From the NCBI RefSeq assembly GCF_049306965.1, contig NC_133198.1, forward strand, positions 40,707,501-40,771,500: a stretch of 64,000 bases of DNA, in the 5' to 3' direction. Source of the stretch: Danio rerio (taxonomy: Eukaryota > Chordata > Actinopteri > Cypriniformes > Danionidae). A model generated the notes under the pieces. It worked only from the letters and a program-made list of their open reading frames with translations, had not been told where the DNA came from and did not search any database. Below are positions 1 to 10,685 of this stretch, in pieces (the first letter of the stretch is position 1; each line of letters begins with the position of its first letter). The position numbers and the translations under genes were made by a program.

Positions 1-282
1 TATAATAAATAAATAAAACACAATATTTCATTCTTACAATTCTTATAATATTTATCATAATATTATGATGTTACTTTTCATTTCGGTAAAAGCATTACAT
101 TGTAGTGTGCAGTGATTATTTTCAAAAGTAGGCCTATATGTAGGTTACTTCCAAATAACGCCGTACACATACAGTACTAAATACAAGCCTATATTGAAGT
201 CAATAATTGCAGGTTTCCTGTTTTTTTATCTTCAAAATATCTTTTGTGTAGAACAGAACAAAAAATAAAAAAATAAAAAAAC
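1..282. other. AT-rich flank, nothing recognised
   Basis: No convincing open reading frame, repeat head or RNA gene is visible. It is the left flank of the retroelement fossil that starts near 283. Confidence 0.5.
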
Positions 283-3200
283 TTGTCCAAATGCTCCCTG
301 TATATCACCCTGCAGCCGTCCTTGTTTTCTTCAGAGCAGTCCAAGGTGGCGTTTGTAATCACCCTCCTTTCAGGAAAAGCGGCTCAATGGGGAACCACAC
401 AGCATGGGAGAAAAAACTACCATGCTGTTCATCGTTCGACCTGTTCTCTAAGGAACTCAAAAAGGTCTTTGATCGGGCCACTTCTGGGAGAGAGGCCGCC
501 TGAGTCCTCGCTGAGCTCCGCCAGGGGAATCCGAGCATGGTGGACTATTCTATTGAGTTCCTCACCTTAGCTGCTGAAAGCGGCTGGAAGGCGGAGGCTC
601 AATGGGACATGTTCTTACATGGTCTTTCGGATCATCTCCAGAAGGAGATCTACTCCTTAGATCTTCCTAAGACTCTTGACGAGTTAGTGGATTTGGCAAT
701 CCGGGTGGATTCCAGACTGCTCCGCCGTGAGAGTCACATGAGGCAAGGCAGGTTTCCAGATCCTGTTCCTGACCTTCCGGTCTTGGCGGTGGCGCCGGAA
801 GTTGGAAATGCTGACCCGGAACCTATGCAGGTGGGCAGATCCCACCTGTCCGTACAGGAGAAGCGCCGTCGGAGAACTGAGAGACTCTGCCTTTACTGCG
901 GTAGGGCGGGGCATCGGGTGGCTTCCTGTCCCGTAAAAGACAACACCCATCAGTAGGTAAGAGGTTACTGATGGGTGAAATCAGCTTGGACAAATCCTCT
1001 GCGGCGGCCACATTACTACCAGTCACCATAACATGGGGTTCCGGAAGCCAGAACACCCACGCCCTTGTCGATTCCGGGGCGGAGGGAAATTTCATAGACT
1101 CCAGTTTTGCTTTCAGTTTTAAACTTGCGGTTATAGCACTGTCACAACCCATTGCAGTACGCGCCCTCAGCTGACTTTCCCTTCCCACTTTTACTCACTC
1201 CACCAAACCCAAAAAACTTATCACGTCTGGAAATCATGTTGAACACATTTCTTTTTTTTTAACAGACTGTTCTAACACACCAGTGGTGTTAGGTCATCCT
1301 TGGTTGATTCTCCATAAGCCTCATATTAACTGGGGTCTTAATATGATATTTTCGTGGAGTGAGAACTGTCATGAGTCCTGTCTTTCGTCTGCTCGTTCTG
1401 CTGTTTCTTGTTCTGTGTTTCAGGAGGAGCGCATGGACCTGTCAAACGTGCCCAGTGAGTACCTCAACCTGAAGAGAGTGTTCAGTAAGTCTCGAGCTGC
1501 TTCTCTGGCTCCTCATCGTCCCTATGACTGTGCAATAGACTTATTGCCAGGTACGTCTCCGCCTAAAGGCAAGTTATACTCTCTTTCTATTCCTGAGAGG
1601 GAGGCCATGGAGAAATATATTTCTGATTCTCTAGCGGCCAAGATCATACGGCCCTCTTCTTCTCCAGCGGAGGCGGGTTTCTTTTTCGTGAAAAAGAAGG
1701 ATGGGTCTCTTAGACCTTGCATAGACTATTAAGGGCTGAACAGTATCATGGTGAAGAATACGTATCCTTTGCCGTTGATGATCTTCGGCGTTCAAGCGTC
1801 TGCAAGGGGCTTCGTTTTTAAGGAAATTAGATCTCCACAACGCATATCATTTGGTTCGCATGAAGCAGGGCCATGAGTGGAAAACCGCGTTCCTTACCCC
1901 CTGGGGGCATTTTGAATGTTGTGTTCTTCCTTTTGGGCTTTCGAATGCTCCTGCGGTTTTCTAATCACTTGTAAATGATGTGTTGCAAGATATGATAGAT
2001 CAGTTTATTTATGTCTACCTGGATGACATTCTGATTTTTTCTCGTTCTCTCCAGGAACATGTGCAGCACGTCAGGCGAGTGCTTTAGCGGCTGCTAGAGA
2101 ATGGGCTTTTTTTCAAGGCGTAGACATGCGTGTTCCATGCACAGTCTGTTCCCTTTCTAGGACACATTGTGTCAGTCGAGGGAGTGCGCATGGATCCAGA
2201 GAAGGTTCAGGCTGTGGTAAATTGGCCAATTCCGGAGTCTCGTAAGGCCCTGCAGAGATTTCTGGGCTTCGCCAATTTTTACCGGCGTTTTATTTGCAAT
2301 TTCAGCCAGCTCGCCGCCCCTCTGACGTCCTTAACCTCCTCCAAGACTCCCTTCAGGTGGTCGAGTGCAGCACAGGCGGCATTCTTTAAACTAAAGGGCC
2401 GCTTTGTTTCAGCCCCCATTCTGGTGACACCTGATCCCTCCCGGCAGTTTGTGGTGGAGGTTGACGCGTCAGAGGTGGGGGTGGGCGCTATCCTGTCCCA
2501 GCTTGCTGCCTCGGATGACAGAATTTATCCGTGCGCGTTTTTCTCACACCGATTATCTCCCGCAGAGTATAATTACGACATTGGTAATAGGGAGTTGTTG
2601 GCTGTCAAACTCGCTTTGGAGGAGTGGCGTCATTGGTTGGAGGGTTTTGGGGGTTCCCTTTATCGTTTGGACTGATCATAAGAACCTCGAATACATCAGG
2701 TCCGCCAAACGACTCAGCTCCAGGCAGGCTCGGTGGGCATTATTTTTCGGACGTTTCGACTTTACCATCTCTTGTCGGCCGGGTTCTAAAAACATCAAAC
2801 CCGACGCGTTATCCCGTCTTTTTTATTCTTCCGAGCGCAATACGTCTCTTGAGCCCATCATTCCCCAGAGGATTTGTATTTCTGCAGTGACATGGGAGAT
2901 CGAGAGCAGGTTTCGCACAGCCCTGGACGGGGTAACGCCCCCGGTCGATGCCCACCCAGTCGATTGTTTGTGCCGGAGGGGATTCGGTCTGACGTCATTC
3001 GATGGAGACATTCCTCCAAAGTGGCTTGTCATCCAGGGGTGAGTCGTACCTTATTTTTGGTTAAACAGTGATTCTGGTGGCCAGCTATGGCACGGGACAT
3101 ACGTGAGTTTGTTTTGGCCTGTTCTGTTTGTGCTGTTTCTTAGACTTCTAATCGCCTTCCTGCTGGACTCTTTCAGCCGCTGTCAGTGCCCTCGAGACCC

Positions 3201-4379
3201 TGGTCATACATTTCGCTATATTATGTCACCGGTGTCCCGCCATCTGGTGACAATACAGCTGTTTTGACCGTTGTGTACCGGTTCTCGAAGGCTACTCATT
3301 TTATTCCTCTGCCAAAATTACCCTCTGCCAGAGAAACAGCAGATGCTGTCATTAATCACGTCTTTCGCATTCATGGCCTCTCGACAGACGTGGTTTCTGA
3401 CAGGGGGTCATCATTTGTCATTTATTGGGAGCGACTGTAAGTCTTTCTTCTGGTTTCCATCCTCAGAGTAACGGACAAACAGAGAGGGCCAACCAAGATC
3501 TCGAGCGCATGTTACGTTGTTTGGTTTCTCAGAATCCCTCCTCTTGGAGTCAGCAGCTCCCATGGGTGGAGTACGAACACAATTCATTACCAGTGTCGGC
3601 TACGGGCCTCTCTCCGTTTTACGTCGGCGGTCAAAAAGTGTGGCTTTCAACTAAAAATATTCCCTTGCGTTCCGTCTGTAATAAACTTGCACCTAAATTT
3701 ATTGGCCCATTCACTGTCATCAAGATCATTAGTCCAGTGGCAGTCTGCCTTAAACTTCCTCCAGCTTGCAGGAGAATACATCCCGTGTTCCATGTTTCCA
3801 AATTAAAGCATTTTGGACTCAAGACAGAGGGGGCGATGATTTCAGTACTTGGTGGACTGGAAAGGTTACAGTCCGGAAGAGAAGTTGGGTTCCTGCAAAG
3901 GACATATTGGATCACTCTCTTATTGATTATTACAATCGCCAGGTAAGCTCTTCTGGGAGCACCAGGAGGTGCTCTAGAGAGTGGGGTAATGTCACGGTTG
4001 CAGGTTGCGCGCTCTTCCGGAGTGTCTGTTTGATCGTGTGGGTTTGTTTTGTTTTAGTTGCCCACGTGTATTTGTTTTGGTCACGTGTTTTGACGGCACT
4101 CAGTTGGTTTGATTAGTTCGCCAGCTGATGCTCATTATCGTGCCTATATATGTGCGATGTTTTCTGTGTTTCCTTATCAGTTTGTTACGTGTGCTTATGT
4201 GTTCATTTGTCTGTGCTCAGGACCGTGCGGAGTTACCGGACCCTGTTTTCCTGTCTGATTCCTGATCTGGTTTCTCCTAGCCCTAGCACCGCACTCTTTT
4301 GTTACAGTTATCATGACTGTGTCAATAAATATTATTTTACTTGCACTTGGATCCCTCTTGACATTCTTTGTACGTGACA
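283..4379 (+). mobile_element. Ty3/Gypsy LTR retrotransposon fossil (chromovirus-like), 5'-truncated
   Basis: Fossil of a Ty3/Gypsy element on the plus strand. Visible parts in order: gag remnant with a CCHC zinc knuckle (about 880-935), aspartic protease (A-L-V-D-S-G-A, about 1060-1090), reverse transcriptase (about 1500-2330), RNase H (about 2440-2800), integrase with its zinc-binding region and core (about 2900-3650), a chromodomain-like tail (about 3830-3930) and a 3' LTR (3990-4379). No 5' LTR or 5' part of gag is seen. The coding region is clearly broken, with roughly ten breaks. Age cannot be estimated because there is no LTR pair. The sequence right of the LTR matches the flank at 15250-15300, so the element landed in the flank of a duplicated torsin copy. 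Confidence 0.9.
3990..4379 (+). repeat. 3' long terminal repeat of the Gypsy fossil
   Basis: Begins TGTCACG and ends CGTGACA, an inverted terminal match typical of LTRs. An AATAAA signal lies near 4324. It directly follows the chromodomain-like end of the coding region. Confidence 0.75.
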
Positions 4380-4435
4380 CATTGTTATCTTAATTTGTGT
4401 GTGTAATTGATCACATATTAAACAAGTTCTTGTGG

Positions 4436-4787
4436 CACAGTGGCTCAGTGGTTAGGAACAGCAAGAAGGTTGCTGGTTCAAGTCCTGGTTGGGCCAGTTG
4501 GCGTTTCTGTGTGGAGTTTGAATGTTCTCCCTGTGTTGGCATGGGTTTCCTCTGGATGCTCCGGTTTCCCCCACAGTCCAAAGACATGCGCTATAAGTGA
4601 ATTGGGTAAATAAATTTGGCCGCAGTGTATATGTGAATGCAGAATGTATGGGTGTTTCCCATTACTGGGTTATGGCTGGAAGGGCATCTGCTGCTTAAAA
4701 CATATGCCAGATTAGTTGACGGTTCATTCCGCTGTGGTGACCCGTGATAAATAAGGGACTAAGCCAAAGGAGACTAATGAATGAATA
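4436..4787 (+). mobile_element. DANA SINE (tRNA-derived)
   Basis: Full-length head-to-tail match to the zebrafish DANA pattern: tRNA-like head with A and B boxes (GTGGCTCAGTGG, then GGTTCAAGTCC), the constant body, and the tail ACTAAGCC followed by (ATGA)n. It is flanked by a 12-bp target-site duplication, AAGTTCTTGTGG, at 4424-4435 and 4788-4799. Confidence 0.93.
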
Positions 4788-4799
4788 AAGTTCTTGTGG

Positions 4800-5735
4800 T
4801 ATCTTTTAGCTACTGGCCAATCAAAAATAAGCATTTATTCATTAATTGCACACATTAATTGTGTAAGGGTTAGAAGGCAAGATCTAGTTTCAGCTGAAAT
4901 GGTAAAAACTAGTTTAAAGTCTCTGGTAGGGTGAAAGAATGGGGACTCTGAAATTAAACAGACTAGATATGTTTTAATAATTTTATTAACTTCAGAAAAA
5001 GTACTGCAGCACTATTGCTGTTCATCTATGTGCATTAGGGGTTAAAACAGCAATCGCAAATGTGACCCTGGACAACAAAAATTAAGTGTCCTTTTTTCAA
5101 ATATAAAATGTATACATTATTGGAAATCTGAATAAATAAGCTTTTCTTTGATGTATGGTTTGTTATCTCACTATTTGATATAAAACTACTTGAAAATGTG
5201 AAATCTGAGAGTTCAAAAAATATAAATATTGAGAAAAATCACCTTTAAAATTGTCCAAATTAAGTTCTTGGCAATGCATATATTTGAATAGATATATTTA
5301 CAGTAGTAAATTTACAAAATATCTTGTCGAAACATGATCCTTACATACAATATCCGCATGATTTTTAGTATAAAAGAACAATGCATATAGGTATTTTAGG
5401 AGCTACAATGTATTTTTGGCTTTTCCAATAGCAATAATGTAAACTTTTTTTGAGTTTTTGTGAGTAAAGTCGTACATGACATAAACTCAACTCATATGTG
5501 TCTTTTATTGATATTTACAGTATGTGGGGATTTTGTCTTTATAGACAAAATCTCCAACATAAACATCAATAGGGACACTCACTTTTAGGCTATGTAAACG
5601 ACATTCAAACTCTTACAATGTCACATGAAGACCAGCAGGCAGAGGTGCAGGAAAAAATATGCATTTCATATTGATTTAGAATCGGACATGTTCTGATCCT
5701 ACAAATAATTTATAAAGCAAACAGCAGTGAGAAGT
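4800..5735 (-). other. 3' flank of torsin gene A, paralogous to the flank of gene B
   Basis: The stretch from about 4850 to 5080 aligns by eye with 17390-17600 downstream of gene B, including shared text around 'GGTTAGAAGGCAAGAT' and 'GCAGCACTATTGCTG'. It marks the downstream part of the duplicated unit. No gene is seen in it. Confidence 0.7.
5504..5509 (-). terminator. candidate polyadenylation signal of gene A
   Basis: AATAAA on the minus strand, about 230 nt downstream of the gene A stop codon. It is the first canonical hexamer I noticed there; use is inferred. Confidence 0.4.
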
Positions 5736-5738
5736 CTA

Positions 5739-6938
5739 TTAATCAGCAAGCAGCACCAACTTCTGTCTGGCTGACTTGCAGCCTTTAACAGCAAAGATCC
5801 TCTCTTCATCAGGGAAGAAAGGCATGTCTTTGACTACTTCATCTGCCAGATCATAATTTGTTTTGATGTTTAAATGCTTCATCTCAGCCAAAACACACTG
5901 GCGCACATGCTTCAGCTCCAGAGGTAGGAAAGGAATAAAGTGATCAATCAGATGATGATCTATGATACTAGAATGCAGAAATCCACCTGCAACCACAAAT
6001 TCAGGAAGCAATAAGCATAAAATAAAACTTGTAATAAAAAAATGTAAATATATTTTACAATCAACATTGGCATATAAAATATGTTAACAAAACATACAGA
6101 GTGGGTGAAATGTAGACATTAAATATTGGTAATAATGTTGTTTTCATTCATTCTGGGGGGCTTTTGAGTCTTAATTTAACCACGACTTTCTCTGTGTTTC
6201 CACAAATGTAAGTATTTTTGGTGACATCTTATTTTGACACATATTTTGAAAAAAAAAATTGTTTTGAAAATCAAAATTGACTTCCATTATAATGTCTGTT
6301 TTATTGCAAAGCCATCATGCATTTTTGACTTTTGGTGATTTTCCCTGTTGGTAAGAAGTACAGTTTTTAATTTTACTATATTTAATTAATTTTTACTATA
6401 TATTCTTTATATATTTCCTTATAATGGAAGTCAATGGGGCAAACATAACGAAAGGGTAGTACATTTGAACAGCACACAAGGGTTAAAAGATTCTGCATGC
6501 CTCAAATTATAGGGGAGTAAGTTCCCATAGAATGCAGACAAATTGAGGTAATTGTTAAAACACCAGAATCGGAGGAACAGAGATCAGGAGAGTACACCAT
6601 TAAAAGTTCTAAGAGATATTGAGGTGCCAAACCATACAAGGCCTTATAAAAGCATTCTATAGCCATTAGATGGTTAGTTCACACAAAAATGTAAATTCTT
6701 TAAAATAATTTAACAGTAATTTGAAAAATGTTGAAAACGAGTATTCCTTGACTTTTATTTTAAGTAAAACAACTTCTATAGAACTCAATGGTTACCATTT
6801 TTCAGCATTCTTCAAAATATATTATTTTGTGTTCAACAGATGAAAGAAACTCATAAAAGTTTGGAACCACCATCAGTGTGAGTAAATGGTGAGTTAATTT
6901 CCATTTTTGGCTAAACTATCTCTTCAAATATACTGTAT

Positions 6939-6969
<31 letters not shown>

Positions 6970-9900
6970 ATTATTTAACAATTAATAATACACACAGTTC
7001 GGATCATTGTAGACATTTGTAGAGATTTTAGTCTCCAGCTGCTTGCTGTTCATCCACAGATCTTCCCGATTTTTCCCTCCTCTCCAGAAATCCAGAGCCA
7101 TGTCAGAAATTATTTTCCCAGCTGCATTACTACAAATAAACATCATCATCATCTGTTTTTTAAGAGGGAAAAGGTATTTAATTACCACTACATCAGTTTT
7201 GAGTCTTTGTATGGCTATTCTGTTACATACAGCCACATTTGTGGAAATCACTGATTTTAGTTCATATACCTGAGAAAAATGAAGATTGCATTGCGAAATG
7301 AAACTCCATCAACAAGAGAGTAGTCCAGAAAAGGTTTTAAGACATCAATCAGCTCTGATTGCATCTCCTCCATTTCATCAAAAATGAACATTGAGCGTGG
7401 AAAGCTGGATACGTTTCCATGAATCCACTGCTTTAGCTGAGCCTGAATAGACAGAATTATTATAAAATGTGGAATATATATAATCTGTATCCCTCTCACT
7501 TTCTTTATATTAAATAATTAATATGTTTTCTTGTTTGTAAACTTAGCTGAAAGATGTAGTATGTGGTAAAAATGATTCGACAGTGACAGGTTAACTAAAT
7601 ATTTGCTATTGAAAAGTAAAACCTGGTTTACATGTCATGAATATAGAGTTTAAATCAGAATAATTAATTTTCTTTTTCAAATATTTCAAAAATCAGGTTT
7701 AACAGAGCAAGGAAAATTTCACAGTATTTCTTAAAATATTTTTGCTTCCGGAGAAAGTCTTATTTCTTTAATTAGGCTCGAATAAAAGCAGTTAAAGGAA
7801 TTTCGAAACAATTTTAAGGTCAATATTATTAGTCCCCCTATTCAGTTTCAACTGTCTACAGAACAAACCACTATACAAGGATTTGCCTAAATACCCTAAC
7901 TTGCAAAATTAACCTAGTTAAGCCTTTTTTTCCTGAATGGTCGCAGCTCTGCAGAGTTTAGTTCCAGCCCTGCTTTAACACTCCTATCTGTAGGTTTCAA
8001 ACAAGCCTAAAGCACTAGTTTGATCAGGTGTGTTTAATCAGGGTTGGAACTAAACTGTGCAGAGCCGTGGCCCTCCAGGAACTGAGTTTGACACCTGCGC
8101 TTTAGACCAACATTTTGATATTGCAATACTTACTGAGTATAAGTCTATCTCTGTTCTCTGTGGGAAATGATATTCTGAATTATAAATGTGAACATGCTTG
8201 CTTTCTTCCCCTGTTTTGTAAATGTTTCTTGCAAGAATTTTAGTGACGTGATTTTTCCCGGTTCCTGTACTCCCATGAAAAGAGAGGACCAGCGGTTTGT
8301 TTGGTTTGCTGTCAGTCATAAATGATGATACAGATTTTAATACAACATTAGATGCGATGTGCTGCCCGAAGAGAAAGTCATTCAAATCTTCCTCCAAACC
8401 TGAAAAATGTAGAAATATGCAAGTCAAAGATATAGAGGATAATAGAAGAACTATAAATTAAAATTGTGATAAACAACACTGGAGTTCCCCAGTGGGAGGG
8501 GAACTTCAATGCTATGTGGAAAAACTTCCACTATGGGGTGTTCGCCAGAAAGCCAATCAATTCAATTCAATTCAGCTTTATTTGTATAGCGCTTTTACAA
8601 TGTAGATTTTGTCAAAGCAGCTTCACATAAATGGTCACAGTAACTGGAACAGTGTGGTTCAGGTTTTAGTGTTTAAGTTCAGTTCAATTCAGTTTAGCTC
8701 AGTTCAGTGTGATTTAATCATTACTGAGAGTTCAAACACTGAAGAGCAAATTCATCGATGCGTAGCTCCACCAATCCTGAACCATGTGAGGCAGTGGCGA
8801 CAGCGGAGAGGGAAAAAAAACTTCACCTGATGCTAATTTAATCATCTGAAAGAGTAATAAAAAATGGGCCAATGAATTGGCAGCGTCAGCGTACGCAGCT
8901 AGCAGCAATCACAATCAGCTATGAATAAAGATGTCAGCCACGCAACGCTAAGTACCTTTACGCTTTCAGAACCTCATGTTGCTGAGAGAGTCTTTGGTTC
9001 CTCCATCTCCATCCTTTGAGGAGAAAGAAATATAGAGAGAAAGAAGCTGCCGGTGATCGACAGGCTGTTTTCTCCCGATCTCAGAGTGTGTGATAATGAA
9101 GTGGCAGACGGTTGAGCTGAGCATTCTCCAGTTCCTGGGTGTTCTCTGCTCCGGTTCTCCTAGATCGGTAAGTAACTGAGCAAGTTTCCTAAAAGAGCAA
9201 CACGATCGTCCAGCATGTCTCTTTAAAGATGTCGTTTCGATTGTGCGTTTCTGGATGCAGTGGTTCCCTGTCCACGTTGATGGGCATGAACCCTGTGATT
9301 CATGTCTGAGGATTCAGCATGTCAATGTTGTGCTCGCGGGCAGCAAATGCCATCAATGTGATGGCATGTCTGTTGCTCAGCCAAGATTGCAGCTCGCTCC
9401 AACAAAAGGGTCAATCCGCAGCCCTTGGGCTTGCACACCTCCCATTCCTCAGCGCACTCCATCCAAGCTTCCAGTGAGAGAAGCTGTCTTCAGGATTGAT
9501 CTGGAGCGATAAACCTGAAGGACATGTATGTTCATGTCTCCAATTTCCCAAGCTACCAGCAGTTTCTGCATTTTGTATGCAAGGGTTGATCATAGAAGTA
9601 CAAAGTCCTCCCTTCCAGGTTCTCCCAGTTTCCGCAGGTTTTCACTAAGCTCACAGAGGATGTCCAAACACCTCTTCAGCTCGCGGGCATCTGCATACTC
9701 TATTATCTCTATGACTGGCTTACTATAGTTCTCTCGCAGGATCAATTGGTTATGCCTAGGGACTGTGTGCGCCTTCCCCGAGAGTGCACCGAGCTGATGC
9801 CCACCTGTCTGAGGGAGTTCGACAGGAAAACTGTGGTCCCACTGATATTATTTCAGAGACTCATGGGGCGTATGACATCCCCAGCCGCTGTCACGCCGCT

Positions 9901-10407
9901 CGGATTGCTCCATATGAAATTGCTTCAGCATTGGCTTCACAATCAAATGCACATGACACATGGGCACACAATAGGTGACTGTCACTTCACTGTGTCACCT
10001 CGCCCTCAGCCTCCTGATGGACCCTGCGTTTAAAACAGGCCTCTGTGCCTCTGGAACATGGCATGTCGATTTTCTGACGAATGCTTCCAGTACACGCCGG
10101 GGGGCCATGTGTTGCGGGCATACAGCATAGCATGAAAAAATAGCAAAAGCCGTTGCCCATCCACTAAACAAATGTGTGCTTGTTGTGAAGTTATTGTGAC
10201 AACTGAAATTGAGCAATACTAAAATTTAACTGTTGAAAACACAAAATTGCAATTTTACTTACGTTTAGGATCAAAAACCAGCAAATCGTCCTGTTCAAAA
10301 AATGTGAAAACTGCAGATGCCGCATCCGTGAATACTTCCAAAAAACATAAGGATGATGTTATATTACACACAAGCAATAGAGCTGTTAAAATACGCTGCA
10401 CTTTCAT
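5739..10407 (-). CDS. torsin family AAA+ ATPase, gene A (tor1-like), five exons
   Basis: Exons in transcript order are 10407-10263, 8399-8134, 7442-7270, 7129-6996 and 5986-5739, giving 321 residues; all junctions are GT/AG with phases 1, 0, 2, 1, as in TOR1A. Exon 1 encodes a signal peptide ([13 protein letters not shown]). Exon 2 carries Walker A G-S-T-G-T-G-K-N, with the torsin-specific Asn after Lys. Exon 3 carries Walker B F-I-F-D-E-M and a retained G-N-V-S glycosylation sequon. Exon 5 carries the conserved Cys of C-V-L-A-E-M and the sensor-2 G-C-K. Walker B is followed by E-E-M-Q where the sister genes have D-K-M. By family knowledge the product is an ER-lumen or nuclear-envelope ATPase activated by LAP1/LULL1. 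Intron 1 holds a DIRS fossil. It is the closest relative of gene C. It resembles zebrafish tor1l genes, but I cannot assign the symbol. Confidence 0.9.
6660..6925. mobile_element. decayed DNA MITE (AAAGGGATAGTTCAC family), intron 4 of gene A
   Basis: Degenerate termini 'TTAGTTCACACAAAAATG' and 'CATTTTTGGCTAAACTATCTC' form an inverted pair. The same decayed copy occurs at the equivalent place in gene C (26840-27095), so the insertion predates the A/C duplication. Confidence 0.6.
6943..6969. repeat. (CA)n microsatellite
   Basis: Short, slightly interrupted CA repeat just 3' of exon 4 of gene A. Confidence 0.8.
7650..7925. mobile_element. partial Tc1/mariner-type MITE, intron 2 of gene A
   Basis: Matches the abundant zebrafish family also seen at 27930-28170, 32143-32610, 51628-52128 and 57427-57917. 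Internal words shared with the other copies include 'CAGAGCAAGGAAA' and 'GTCTACAGAACAAACC'. The partner copy in gene C intron 2 shows it is an ancestral insertion. Confidence 0.6.
7933..8095. mobile_element. foldback MITE, intron 2 of gene A
   Basis: Imperfect palindrome: the left arm 'GCTCTGCAGAGTTTAGTTCC' pairs with the right arm 'GGAACTAAACTGTGCAGAGC'. Related palindromes lie at 21420-21614, 22797-22992 and around 35310/36105. Confidence 0.7.
8560..8845 (+). repeat. interspersed repeat, unassigned family (copy 1)
   Basis: Nearly the same text as 31545-31835, starting at 'TTTAGCTTTATTTGTATAGC'-like sequence and running through 'CATCGATGCGTAGCTCC'. The family is not identified. Here it abuts the DIRS fossil in intron 1 of gene A. 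Confidence 0.65.
8860..10170 (+). mobile_element. DIRS-type retrotransposon fossil in intron 1 of gene A
   Basis: Recognisable DIRS parts on the plus strand: a gag-like Cys-pair region near 9290-9370 and a reverse transcriptase/RNase H region near 9530-10110, with the P-L-I-L-F-Q-R-L-M-G stretch followed by G-L-L-H-M. The terminal repeats and the recombinase gene are not seen. It is a fragment with several breaks. It is absent from the equivalent intron of gene C, so it inserted after the A/C duplication. Confidence 0.75.
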
Positions 10408-10439
10408 TGTTAAAGCAAATCATCCAGGTTTCTCCTAGT

Positions 10440-10685
10440 GTTTTGATAAGCTGACATGGCAAACTGCATACATTGAGTACAAGAAAAACATGAATTTCTT
10501 GTCTTCCTGCTTTTCAGTTTTGCATATTGACGTCACTGTAACCATGACCACCTTTTGCACAATAAGCATTTTAGTGTAAAGATTGTACAATTAAACCTTT
10601 AAATTACACAATTGTGTCCATTTTAGAAACAGAATTTTGTGATTCATTTCTTTGAGTTTGCTATTTAGGTCACAATGGTCACTAC
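10440..10685 (-). other. upstream flank of gene A, paralogous to that of gene C
   Basis: Aligns by eye with 30760-31005 upstream of gene C, for example 'GACGTCACTGTAACCATGACC' in both. It presumably contains the gene A promoter; no TATA box or defined element could be assigned. Confidence 0.7.

Noticed and set aside
4436-4520. tRNA gene
   Set aside because: The A/B-box-like text is the head of a DANA SINE; the same holds for the other DANA heads. No cloverleaf with a proper acceptor stem is seen.
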